DNA from: Candidatus Omnitrophota bacterium
Lineage (GTDB): Bacteria; Omnitrophota; Gorgyraeia; B26-G9
Assembly: GCA_030630245.1 (NCBI GenBank)
Contig: DAOVNL010000018.1
Coordinates: 1-8,873, forward strand
Length of the DNA: 8,873 nt
Direction: 5' to 3'
Part shown: one piece after another, positions 1-6,010 of the stretch
Numbering within the stretch: the first letter of the stretch is position 1
Layout: each line of letters opens with the position of its first letter
The notes under the pieces: generated by a model
The model's input: only the letters and a program-made list of their open reading frames with translations
Databases searched by the model: none
Told to the model about the DNA's origin: nothing
Position numbers and translations under genes: made by a program

Positions 1-1
1 A

Positions 2-172
2 GCGGGGGTTGCCTCCATAGATGTTCAGAATAAAACCCTGGTCCAGTACCTACCCCTTACATCTCCCCGAATAGTCCAGAGCGTATCCGTTGACCAGCAT
101 GGAAATGTATTTGTTGGGGATATTTTTCCTTTCGGTCAGCCAAACACCGCTTATATATCACAGATTAGATGA
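2..172 (+). CDS. C-terminal end of an upstream protein, propeller-like (partial)
   Basis: This reading frame is open from the window edge to a TGA at 170-172 (57 codons including the stop), while the other two + frames have early stops (TAA at 31-33; TAG at 18-20 and 72-74). The peptide is soluble in character, not membrane-like. It contains VQSVSVDQHGNVFVGD, which has the form of a beta-propeller blade: hydrophobic strand, 'D-x-x-G-N', second strand, as in NHL or two-component-regulator propeller repeats. The family is inferred from one blade only. The last part, about 118-172, overlaps the start of the histidine kinase in another frame. It may be an out-of-frame run-on past a rearrangement point rather than native sequence. 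The start lies outside the window. Confidence 0.4.
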   Translation, partial: AGVASIDVQNKTLVQYLPLTSPRIVQSVSVDQHGNVFVGDIFPFGQPNTAYISQIR

Positions 173-1985
173 ATACTTCTGGGGTTGGTATCCCCGGGCG
201 GGTATAGTTTATGCTTTTTATGTATTATTTTTTCTTGGAGTATTTATCCATGCATTGTGGTTGCTTTATAATTCTCTAAAAAAAATCAAAATAAAATCAG
301 GCATTAGATATAATCAATTAAAATATCTTTTAGCCGCATTTTTTGTAGCAACCTTTGGGGGTGTGGATTATATTGCTAAATTCGGCATAAAAATATATCC
401 TTTTGGTTACTTAGCAGCTTTAGGCTGGATATTAATAGTTGCATATGCTATTCTTAAACACCGTTTAATGAATATTCGTCTTGCCTTAACCCGCGGCGCG
501 ATATTAATTAGTGTGTATGTGTTTATTGTGGGTATGCCTTTACTCTTCGCGGCAGTTACAAGAGATTCCCTAAAGGTTTTTCTTCATGATAAGTGGTTTT
601 ACCCGCCTTTAGGATTATATAGCCTGCTTGCCTTGCTTGCGCCGTATATTTACCTTACGCTTCAAAACCGGGCAGAGCAAAAGAGGATACAAAGAGGCAT
701 ACGCCTGCATCAATCACTTAAAGCAGCATCAAAGACAACAATCGAGGTGCAGAGCATTGATAAATTAGCAAAGATAATCCCGCGCTATTTACTGCGCCTT
801 TACAGCCGCCTGAATAATAAGATCTCGCAGATAAGCTTGTTTTTAAAGGATAAGGAAAAGAAGAGTTATATTTTAAAATCCTCTGCAGGGGAACAGAAAA
901 TTCCAGGGGATACAGTAATAGCACAGGATAGCTTTCTTGTGAGATGGTTTACAACTATTCGCGATGTATTGGTTGAAAAAGGAGTGTTAAGAGCAAAAGA
1001 TGTAGAGGTTTTGGTTTATGAAGACATTGATCATTGGCTGAATAATCCAAGTGTGATTAGAATTCCGTTCAAGGGCTTAGGAAAGATATTAAAAGAACTA
1101 AAGAGTACCATGAAATCGCTGAATGCCAATGTGATATTGCCTTCTGTTTACCAAAAAGAGCTTTTGGGGTTTTTGATATTAGGAGAGAAATTGCCGGATC
1201 CTTATACAACCAGCGATATAGATACTTTTTCTATTCTTGCTAATGACAGCGCGATGGCGTTTAAAGCAGCGCAGCTGTTTGAAAACCTGAAGACATCACA
1301 GGCGCGGCTTATCCAGTCTGAGAAATTAAATCTTTTGGGACAGCTGGCATCATCCATGGCGCATGAAATAAATAATCCTCTTGCGATAATATCCGGAAAT
1401 ATACAGCTTTTACTTATGGATGAGGTTGATGAGGAAAAGAAAAAGATGCTGAAAAAAGTCAATGCTCAGACTGAGCGCGGCTATAAGATCATAAACAGGC
1501 TGCTTAATTTCTCGCGTCTTTCGAAAGAGGATATTAAGGATATTGAGATGCACGCGCTTATTGACGATACGCTTGAGCTGATCAATCATAAAATACTGCA
1601 TGGCAATATCCAGCTTGATAAAGAGTATAATTGCACAGAGCATATAAAGGGTAATTCTACCCAGATACAGGAAGTATTGCTTAACCTGTTTGTAAATGCT
1701 GTGCAGGCAATGCCTGAAGGCGGACGACTGAAAATATCTACCCGGGACCTAAATGGTATGGTTGAAGTAACAGTGGGGGATACAGGCAAAGGGATTCCTG
1801 AAAAAGATGCAGATAATGTTTTTGATCCGTTCTATACGCGTGGCAAGGAGAACGGAACGGGGTTAGGCTTGTTTGTTGCCAGCCAGATCATGGGACTGCA
1901 TAACGGTACTATTGATGTAAAAAGTAAGCTTGGCAAAGGAACTGTTTTTGTGCTAAGATTTGCATTGGGAATAAATAAAGAATAA
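99..1985 (+). CDS. Membrane sensor histidine kinase (7TM-type N-terminus, GAF-like, HisKA, HATPase_c)
   Basis: This inner-membrane kinase senses an unknown signal, autophosphorylates and should pass phosphate to the receivers encoded next door. Numbering is from ATG 99. About five hydrophobic segments (near 36-57, 75-92, 101-120, 134-154 and 168-189) include the YFWGWYPRAG and IYPFG signatures of the '7TM histidine kinase N-terminal' family. A GAF-like region follows at about 200-400. The HisKA H-box is SSMAHEINNP with phospho-His at 422. The ATPase domain has an N-box at N533 (FVNAVQAMPEGG), a G1 box DTGKGIP at 561-567, an F-box (FDPFYT) and a G2 box GTGLGL at 586-591, so the catalytic core is complete. 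Relatives normally have more helices before the YYPxAG motif. An in-frame TAG at 72-74 blocks extension here, so the N-terminus looks truncated. The start is uncertain: TTG 90, ATG 99 and ATG 105 are all possible and none has a good SD. Confidence 0.88.
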   Translation: MEMYLLGIFFLSVSQTPLIYHRLDEYFWGWYPRAGIVYAFYVLFFLGVFIHALWLLYNSLKKIKIKSGIRYNQLKYLLAAFFVATFGGVDYIAKFGIKIYPFGYLAALGWILIVAYAILKHRLMNIRLALTRGAILISVYVFIVGMPLLFAAVTRDSLKVFLHDKWFYPPLGLYSLLALLAPYIYLTLQNRAEQKRIQRGIRLHQSLKAASKTTIEVQSIDKLAKIIPRYLLRLYSRLNNKISQISLFLKDKEKKSYILKSSAGEQKIPGDTVIAQDSFLVRWFTTIRDVLVEKGVLRAKDVEVLVYEDIDHWLNNPSVIRIPFKGLGKILKELKSTMKSLNANVILPSVYQKELLGFLILGEKLPDPYTTSDIDTFSILANDSAMAFKAAQLFENLKTSQARLIQSEKLNLLGQLASSMAHEINNPLAIISGNIQLLLMDEVDEEKKKMLKKVNAQTERGYKIINRLLNFSRLSKEDIKDIEMHALIDDTLELINHKILHGNIQLDKEYNCTEHIKGNSTQIQEVLLNLFVNAVQAMPEGGRLKISTRDLNGMVEVTVGDTGKGIPEKDADNVFDPFYTRGKENGTGLGLFVASQIMGLHNGTIDVKSKLGKGTVFVLRFALGINKE

Positions 1986-2026
1986 AGACGTTAAAATATA
2001 AAAATTTAAAATTAGAGTTATTACAT

Positions 2027-2031
2027 GGAGG
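2027..2031 (+). promoter_or_regulatory. Shine-Dalgarno site for the first HD-GYP regulator
   Basis: GGAGG lies 5 nt before ATG 2037. It overlaps an alternative in-frame ATG at 2025, which has no SD of its own. This places the true start at 2037, giving MLEILVVDDE, which aligns exactly with the MLKILVVDDE start of the downstream paralogue. Confidence 0.8.
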
Positions 2032-2036
2032 TTGTG

Positions 2037-3092
2037 ATGTTGGAAATTCTGGTTGTAGATGACGAGCAGGAAATCGCGAAGGCGCTGCAATGCTTGTTAA
2101 GTGAAAAAGGCTATTCAGTGCGTGTCGCGTATGAAGGCAAAGCTGCTTTAGAAGCTGTTAAGAAACATAGGCCTCATCTGGTATTCCTTGATATCCGCAT
2201 GCCGCTTATGAGCGGATTAACCGTGCTTCGTAATATTCGTGATTATGACCGCTCGATCAAGGTTATCATGGTAACTGCTTTTGGAACTAAAGAAATAGTA
2301 AGCGAGGCTTGGCGTTTAGGAGCAGTTGATTTTATAAGAAAACCGTTTACGAAAAGCTATCTTGAACATGAGGTTATGGCCAAGGTCAGCGCGCAGCTTT
2401 TTGAGGACCTGAGAAGAGAAATTGATGAAAAGAATGAGCTTATCAATCAGCTTAAGCATTTAAGCAAAAGGGTCTCACGCAACTTTTATCAGACCGTTAT
2501 GTCTCTTGCTACCGCGCTTGAATCAAGAGACAGATATACGCATGGCCATTCTGAACGGGTAGAAAACTACAGTAAACTTATTGCTAAAGAATTAAAAGAT
2601 AATCATGAAATCGAGATTGACAGAAAGTTTATTGAAAACCTGCACATTGAATCGAGATTGCACGATATCGGCAAGATCGCTATTTCGGATACTGTCTTAA
2701 ATAAAAAGGGGAAATTAACAGACGAAGAGTATGACGAGATTAAAAGGCATCCGGGTGAAAGCGCGCGGATTCTTGCGCCGCTTGACAATATTAAAGAAAA
2801 TATTGATGTTATCTACAGTCATCATGAGCGAATTGACGGCAAAGGTTATCCAAACCGCAAGCCAGGGGAAAAGATCCCCTTAAGGGCAAAAATTATTGCC
2901 GTGGCCGATGCTTTTGACGCGATGACATCAAATCGGCCATACCGCAAGGCAATGTCGCAGGATTTTGCTTTTAAAGAATTGAATAAACAGAAAGACACGC
3001 AGTTTGATGCCATGATCGTAGATGCTTTCAGTAATGCCTTTAAGAAAAAAGCGGGAGTGAGCCGTAAAGAAGAAATAATGATGAAAATTTAG
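2037..3092 (+). CDS. Response regulator with HD-GYP c-di-GMP phosphodiesterase domain (first copy)
   Basis: This cytoplasmic two-component output protein (351 aa) should hydrolyse cyclic di-GMP under control of receiver phosphorylation. The receiver domain (about 1-120) has acidic residues D8 and D9, phospho-acceptor D52 (LVFLDIRMP), T80 and K102. A charged, coiled-coil-like linker (about 120-150) leads to the HD-GYP domain. That domain has YTHGHSERV (H171), the HD pair at 209-210 (RLHDIGK), H238, H262/H263 (HHERIDGKGYP, GYP at 270-272) and D291 (AVADAFDA). All core metal and signature residues are present. The position four before H171 is Tyr, where trinuclear HD-GYP enzymes carry Glu, so a two-metal site is likely (recalled family knowledge). 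The usual IPD after the HD helix reads ISD (S217). The gene follows the kinase by 51 bp with no terminator and is probably its cognate partner. An ATG 12 nt upstream is a less likely start. Confidence 0.92.
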   Translation: MLEILVVDDEQEIAKALQCLLSEKGYSVRVAYEGKAALEAVKKHRPHLVFLDIRMPLMSGLTVLRNIRDYDRSIKVIMVTAFGTKEIVSEAWRLGAVDFIRKPFTKSYLEHEVMAKVSAQLFEDLRREIDEKNELINQLKHLSKRVSRNFYQTVMSLATALESRDRYTHGHSERVENYSKLIAKELKDNHEIEIDRKFIENLHIESRLHDIGKIAISDTVLNKKGKLTDEEYDEIKRHPGESARILAPLDNIKENIDVIYSHHERIDGKGYPNRKPGEKIPLRAKIIAVADAFDAMTSNRPYRKAMSQDFAFKELNKQKDTQFDAMIVDAFSNAFKKKAGVSRKEEIMMKI

Positions 3093-3121
3093 CAGCCAAT
3101 AGTTTAAATTATCTGCTTATT

Positions 3122-3128
3122 AAGGAGG
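3122..3128 (+). promoter_or_regulatory. Shine-Dalgarno site for the second HD-GYP regulator
   Basis: AAGGAGG is a near-perfect SD, 6 nt before ATG 3135. It rules against an in-frame TTG at 3129, which abuts the SD itself and would add only two residues. Confidence 0.88.
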
Positions 3129-3134
3129 TTGATA

Positions 3135-4184
3135 ATGCTTAAAATTCTTGTTGTGGACGATGAACCGGAAATAACCGAAATGCTAAAAAATTTCTTCGAA
3201 CGGAAAAATTATACTGTCTTTACCGCAAATAACGGCGAGGCAGCTCTTGAGGTTATAAAAGAACAGAGGCCTCATCTTGTTTTTCTTGATATACGTATGC
3301 CGAAAATGGACGGCATGACTGTTCTTCGTAATATCAGGATGATAGATACAAGCATGAAAGTGATTATGGTTACTGCGATTGAAGATGATAAAACTATCGC
3401 GGAGGCTCAAAGCCTTGGGGCGGTGGATTATATCAGAAAACCTTTCAGGCTGGAATATTTAGAAAAAGACGTTATCGAGAAAGTAAACGCAAAGCTTTTT
3501 GGGGATCTGCGCAGCGAGTTGGAAGAAAAGAGCAAGCTTATAAAACAGCTGGCAATGGAAGTCGATCAGGTAAATACGCTCAATAAAAAAATCAGTAGGA
3601 ATTTTTATCAGACAATTCTTTCGCTCGCGACCGCGCTTGAAGCTCGCGACCGCTATACGCACGGTCATTCCGAAAGAGTGGATCTGTACAGCAAAATAAT
3701 CGCGGAAGAGCTCAAAGAAAATTATGGGTGGCAGATAGATGATGAGTTTATGAGTTGTCTGCATGTGGAATCGCGCTTGCATGATATCGGCAAGATCGCT
3801 ATCCCGGACACTGTGCTGAATAAGCCGGGCAAATTAAATGAGGAGGAATATAATCAGATAAAAGCCCATCCGGTTCAAAGCGCTCATATCCTGGCACCGC
3901 TTGAAGATATTAAAGAAAGTATTGAGATTATCCGCCATCATCATGAGCGCGTTGACGGTAAAGGGTATCCGAGCGGCTACACAAGAGATCAGATCCCCGC
4001 ACGCTCAAGAATAATCGCGGTCGCCGATTCTTTTGATGCCATGACTTCAGCCCGGCCTTATCGAAAAGCTATGCCGATAGAAGAGGCAATAGCCGAACTT
4101 AAAAAAAACAGAGGCACGCAGTTTGATGAGGAGGCTGTTGATGCCTTCATTCAGGCGCATAAAAAAGGTAAAATACCGAATTAA
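3135..4184 (+). CDS. Response regulator with HD-GYP c-di-GMP phosphodiesterase domain (second copy)
   Basis: This is a 349-aa tandem paralogue of the preceding gene with the same layout. The receiver has D8, D9, D52 (LVFLDIRMP), T80 and K102. A coiled-coil-like linker joins it to an HD-GYP domain with H178 (YTHGHSERV), HD at 216-217 (RLHDIGKIAIPD), H245, H269/H270 (HHERVDGKGYP, GYP at 277-279) and D298. The receivers align without gaps through residue 139. The linker here is 7 residues longer (around AMEVDQVNTL), which would shift coiled-coil phase. This copy keeps the canonical IPD motif and a fuller 'GYP-SG' loop, so it looks the more standard enzyme. It lies 42 bp after the first copy with no terminator between them, which supports one operon with the kinase. 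Its role is lowering c-di-GMP when phosphorylated; whether the two copies form heterodimers cannot be told from sequence. Confidence 0.93.
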   Translation: MLKILVVDDEPEITEMLKNFFERKNYTVFTANNGEAALEVIKEQRPHLVFLDIRMPKMDGMTVLRNIRMIDTSMKVIMVTAIEDDKTIAEAQSLGAVDYIRKPFRLEYLEKDVIEKVNAKLFGDLRSELEEKSKLIKQLAMEVDQVNTLNKKISRNFYQTILSLATALEARDRYTHGHSERVDLYSKIIAEELKENYGWQIDDEFMSCLHVESRLHDIGKIAIPDTVLNKPGKLNEEEYNQIKAHPVQSAHILAPLEDIKESIEIIRHHHERVDGKGYPSGYTRDQIPARSRIIAVADSFDAMTSARPYRKAMPIEEAIAELKKNRGTQFDEEAVDAFIQAHKKGKIPN

Positions 4185-4205
4185 GTAAAAAGTAAAGAGT
4201 AAAAA
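4185..4205 (+). repeat. Three 7-bp near-perfect direct repeats before the phosphorylase gene
   Basis: GTAAAAA, GTAAAGA and GTAAAAA follow head-to-tail directly after the stop codon of the second HD-GYP gene and run into the SD of the next gene. The tract is purine-rich and low in complexity. It may just keep the ribosome-binding region unstructured. Confidence 0.6.
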
Positions 4206-4209
4206 GGAG
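4203..4209 (+). promoter_or_regulatory. Shine-Dalgarno site for the MTA phosphorylase gene
   Basis: AAAGGAG lies 7 nt before ATG 4217 and fixes that start. The site is the end of the purine-rich heptamer tract that fills the 32-bp gap after the second HD-GYP gene. Confidence 0.8.
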
Positions 4210-4216
4210 TATTTTA

Positions 4217-5077
4217 ATGGAAGAAATAAAGATCGGGATTATCGGCGGAAGCGGTATATATGACATCGAAGGGGTAAAAAATGTGGAAACAGTTAAAGTG
4301 GATACACCTTACGGTCCGCCTTCAGATAAAATTATTGTAGGAGTTTCAGAAGGCGTAAGATTTGCTTTCCTGCCTCGCCACGGCAGGGAGCATAAGATTT
4401 CTCCTTCTGAACTTAATTTCCGCGCGAATATTTACGCGTTTAAAAAATTGGGCGTAGAAAAAGTTTTATCCATATCTGCTGTCGGCAGCCTGAAAGAGGA
4501 ATTAAAACCGCGTGATTTTGTCATCCCGGATCAGTTATTCGACAAGACAAAGAACAGGGCCTCCACGTTTTTCGGTGAAGGTTTAGTCGCTCATGTCGGT
4601 TTTGCCGAACCGTTCTGCGCGGGATTCAGCCAGGCTGCTTATGAGACGGCAAAACAGATAGGGATAACCGTGCATAAAGGCGGAACTTATATCTGCATGG
4701 AAGGGCCGCAGTTCTCAACAAAAGCAGAGTCTAATATCTATCGCCAGCTTGGATTTTCCATTATCGGCATGACGGCATTGCCTGAGGCAAAACTCGCCCG
4801 GGAAGCTGAGATGTGCTATGTGATCGTTGCGCTGGTAACAGACTATGATTGCTGGAAAGAGGACGAGGAAGTAAGCGTTGAAAAAATTCTTGCTAATTTA
4901 AACGCTAATTCCGATAATGCAAAAAAATTCATTAAGGCCATACTTCCTAAATTAAAAGACTTGGGTGTTTGTGCCTGTTCAAGCGCTCTGGCCACAGCTA
5001 TTGTTACGCCTGCCGATGCCGTGCCTAAGGAGACTTTGAAGAAAGTAGAATTGCTGGTTAAAAAATATATCAAATAA
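4217..5077 (+). CDS. mtnP: S-methyl-5'-thioadenosine phosphorylase
   Basis: This cytosolic enzyme (286 aa, usual length for the family) cleaves methylthioadenosine with phosphate to adenine and methylthioribose-1-phosphate. It clears the by-product of polyamine synthesis and feeds methionine salvage. The sequence is a clear PNP/MTAP family-2 member. It has the phosphate-binding GGSGIYD (10-16) and LPRHGREH (52-59), then FRANIYAFKKLGV, SAVGSL, MAEPFC-like 'FAEPFC', MEGPQFST, GMTALPE (from 184) and TDYDCW (D209, D211). The Asp pair in TDYDCW selects 6-aminopurines and marks MTAP rather than guanosine/inosine phosphorylase, though a related nucleosidase activity cannot be excluded. It follows the HD-GYP pair by 32 bp and may share their transcript. 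No other methionine-salvage gene is visible nearby. Confidence 0.93.
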   Translation: MEEIKIGIIGGSGIYDIEGVKNVETVKVDTPYGPPSDKIIVGVSEGVRFAFLPRHGREHKISPSELNFRANIYAFKKLGVEKVLSISAVGSLKEELKPRDFVIPDQLFDKTKNRASTFFGEGLVAHVGFAEPFCAGFSQAAYETAKQIGITVHKGGTYICMEGPQFSTKAESNIYRQLGFSIIGMTALPEAKLAREAEMCYVIVALVTDYDCWKEDEEVSVEKILANLNANSDNAKKFIKAILPKLKDLGVCACSSALATAIVTPADAVPKETLKKVELLVKKYIK

Positions 5078-5093
5078 ACAACGGGTTAAATCA

Positions 5094-5894
5094 ATGAAAA
5101 AAATACTTCTATGGACAATGTTTTGCGTCCTGCTTGTGCCTGTAAATTGTTTTGCTGCTCAAATCGGCAGTATCAGGGCTTTTGTTGAACAGGGTAAATG
5201 GAGCATGGGTATTTTTAATGACCGCATTCAGGATAAAGACTTTAAAGTCTATGTGGGTACAGGCAGTACTATTTTGCTGACCGGAGCTGAGATTGATGAT
5301 AGTTCTACTGTCGGGGTGGAAGCAGCATACGGTTTGATAGAGAAATTAAATATTTTCTTCAGGGGCGGTTTTTCAGACAGGACATTAAAAACAGACTGGA
5401 ACGACGGCAGCGTTACGGAAATGGAATACGAGCAAAGCCGGTTTTACGGCGGAGGGCTGCGTTATCTTGTGGGTTCTCCTGAAGATTTTATGATTGTTTT
5501 TAATGCTCAGGCCGCGATTTACGCGGGAGACGGGGTTAACACTGTAAGGGAAAACGGTGTTACGGCAAGCGAAATTTCAGAGCCGGGAGAAGGAAAGCTC
5601 AGTGAGTATCAGGGCAGCGTTCTTTTCGGCTTTAATTTTGGATTTTCTGATAATGTGAATATCCTGCCTTATTTTGGATTTTCTGCCAATAACTCTAAGC
5701 TTAAATCCGATAATCTCAGATATTGCGCCGGGGGAATAAATTATGATATCGGGAAGTTTGAGCTTGAAGAAAGCGATAGATATGGTTTTATTCTGGGAGC
5801 AAACTTTTCTGTGGGAGGACAGCTTAGTCTGAATATCGAAAGCCGCTTTAAGACAGAAACGGCCATTTCCGCCGGTATTAATTACAGTTTTTAA
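5094..5894 (+). CDS. Exported beta-barrel outer-membrane protein, function unknown
   Basis: This 266-aa protein starts with a Sec signal peptide: MKK, a hydrophobic core LLWTMFCVLLVPV, and a probable cleavage in CFA-AQ near residue 21. The mature part is rich in Gly, aromatic and polar residues in alternating strands, such as FGFNFGFSDNVNILPYFGFS and YGFILGANFSVGGQLSLNIE. It ends in the strand TAISAGINYSF with a terminal Phe, the classic BAM-recognition signal. A small barrel of about 8-12 strands is inferred from size. I do not recognise a named family; it resembles OmpA/OmpW-type or 'outer membrane beta-barrel' hypothetical proteins. There is no OmpA peptidoglycan-binding domain. The gene starts 16 bp after the phosphorylase with only a weak SD and is probably co-transcribed with it. 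Cys19 does not sit in a lipobox, so it is not a lipoprotein. Confidence 0.8.
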   Translation: MKKILLWTMFCVLLVPVNCFAAQIGSIRAFVEQGKWSMGIFNDRIQDKDFKVYVGTGSTILLTGAEIDDSSTVGVEAAYGLIEKLNIFFRGGFSDRTLKTDWNDGSVTEMEYEQSRFYGGGLRYLVGSPEDFMIVFNAQAAIYAGDGVNTVRENGVTASEISEPGEGKLSEYQGSVLFGFNFGFSDNVNILPYFGFSANNSKLKSDNLRYCAGGINYDIGKFELEESDRYGFILGANFSVGGQLSLNIESRFKTETAISAGINYSF

Positions 5895-5916
5895 TGCCTT
5901 TTATCCTGCCCGAATC

Positions 5917-5952
5917 CTGAAGGCCGTTCTGAAGGCCGTTCTGAAGGCCGTT
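5917..5952 (+). repeat. Three perfect 12-bp tandem repeats
   Basis: The unit CTGAAGGCCGTT occurs three times without change at 5917-5928, 5929-5940 and 5941-5952, between the outer-membrane gene and the promoter of the lipid operon. Each unit holds GGCC flanked by GAA and (G)TTC, an imperfect palindrome. Neighbouring units can therefore pair as a 7-bp stem with one bulged G. The tract is outside any gene (a frame-blocking TGA lies at 5942-5944 for the next gene's frame). Perfect copies suggest recent slippage. It could act as a weak terminator stem, a protein-binding array, or nothing. Confidence 0.9.
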
Positions 5953-5953
5953 C

Positions 5954-5982
5954 TTGAAAAAACCTGCTTTTTATGTTATCAT
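5954..5982 (+). promoter_or_regulatory. Sigma70-like promoter for the glycolipid operon
   Basis: TTGAAA (5954-5959) and TATCAT (5977-5982) are separated by exactly 17 bp. Each box matches 5 of 6 consensus positions. Transcription would begin near 5989-5991, giving a short leader of about 20 nt before ATG 6011. It lies in the longest gene-free gap of the window (5895-6010), where a new transcription unit is expected. This is pattern-based only; host sigma-factor preferences are unknown. Confidence 0.5.
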
Positions 5983-5986
5983 AAAA
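5969..5986 (+). promoter_or_regulatory. AT-rich inverted repeat over the -10 box (possible operator)
   Basis: TTTTATG (5969-5975) and CATAAAA (5980-5986) are perfect inverted 7-mers around a TTAT spacer. The dyad covers the proposed -10 box, so a dimeric repressor bound here would block transcription. An alternative is chance symmetry in AT-rich DNA, or a weak stem that forms no real terminator because no T-run follows it. Confidence 0.35.
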
Positions 5987-5993
5987 CAACAAA

Positions 5994-5999
5994 AAAGGA
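5994..5999 (+). promoter_or_regulatory. Shine-Dalgarno site for the GT28 glycosyltransferase
   Basis: AAAGGA lies 11 nt before ATG 6011, a somewhat long but usable spacing. It supports ATG 6011 rather than the in-frame TTG at 5954, which falls on the -35 box and has no SD. Confidence 0.6.
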
Positions 6000-6010
6000 C
6001 CCTATTATTT

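Noticed and set aside
718..1789. Several minus-strand open frames of 60-90 codons within the kinase gene
   Set aside because: They lie opposite a well-supported coding frame with complete kinase motifs, show no recognisable domains and have no ribosome-binding context. The same holds for minus-strand frames opposite the other genes.
1986..2036. Separate promoter between kinase and first regulator
   Set aside because: The gap is very AT-rich, so TA-rich hexamers occur by chance. I found no -35/-10 pair with proper spacing that stands out.
4369..4387. Inverted repeat CCTGCC/GGCAGG with a 7-nt loop
   Set aside because: It sits inside the phosphorylase gene over the conserved LPRHGRE codons. 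The symmetry follows from coding sequence and no T-run follows, so it is not a terminator.
5094..5160. Possible lipoprotein signal at Cys19 of the barrel protein
   Set aside because: The residues before Cys19 (LVPVN) do not form a lipobox because Asn precedes the Cys. A standard signal-peptidase I site at CFA-A fits better.
5917..5952. CRISPR array
   Set aside because: The units are 12 bp, directly adjacent with no spacers, and no cas genes are present.
5961..5973. Rho-independent terminator between the barrel gene and the lipid operon
   Set aside because: The A-run/T-run pair around CCTGC would form only an A-U stem with no GC-rich part. The 12-bp repeats can fold but are not followed by a T-run. 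No confident terminator call is possible.
5954..6010. Extended GT28 start at TTG 5954 adding 19 residues
   Set aside because: The extra residues are not family-like, no SD precedes the TTG, and the codon falls on the proposed -35 box. ATG 6011 with AAAGGA upstream matches the family N-terminus.
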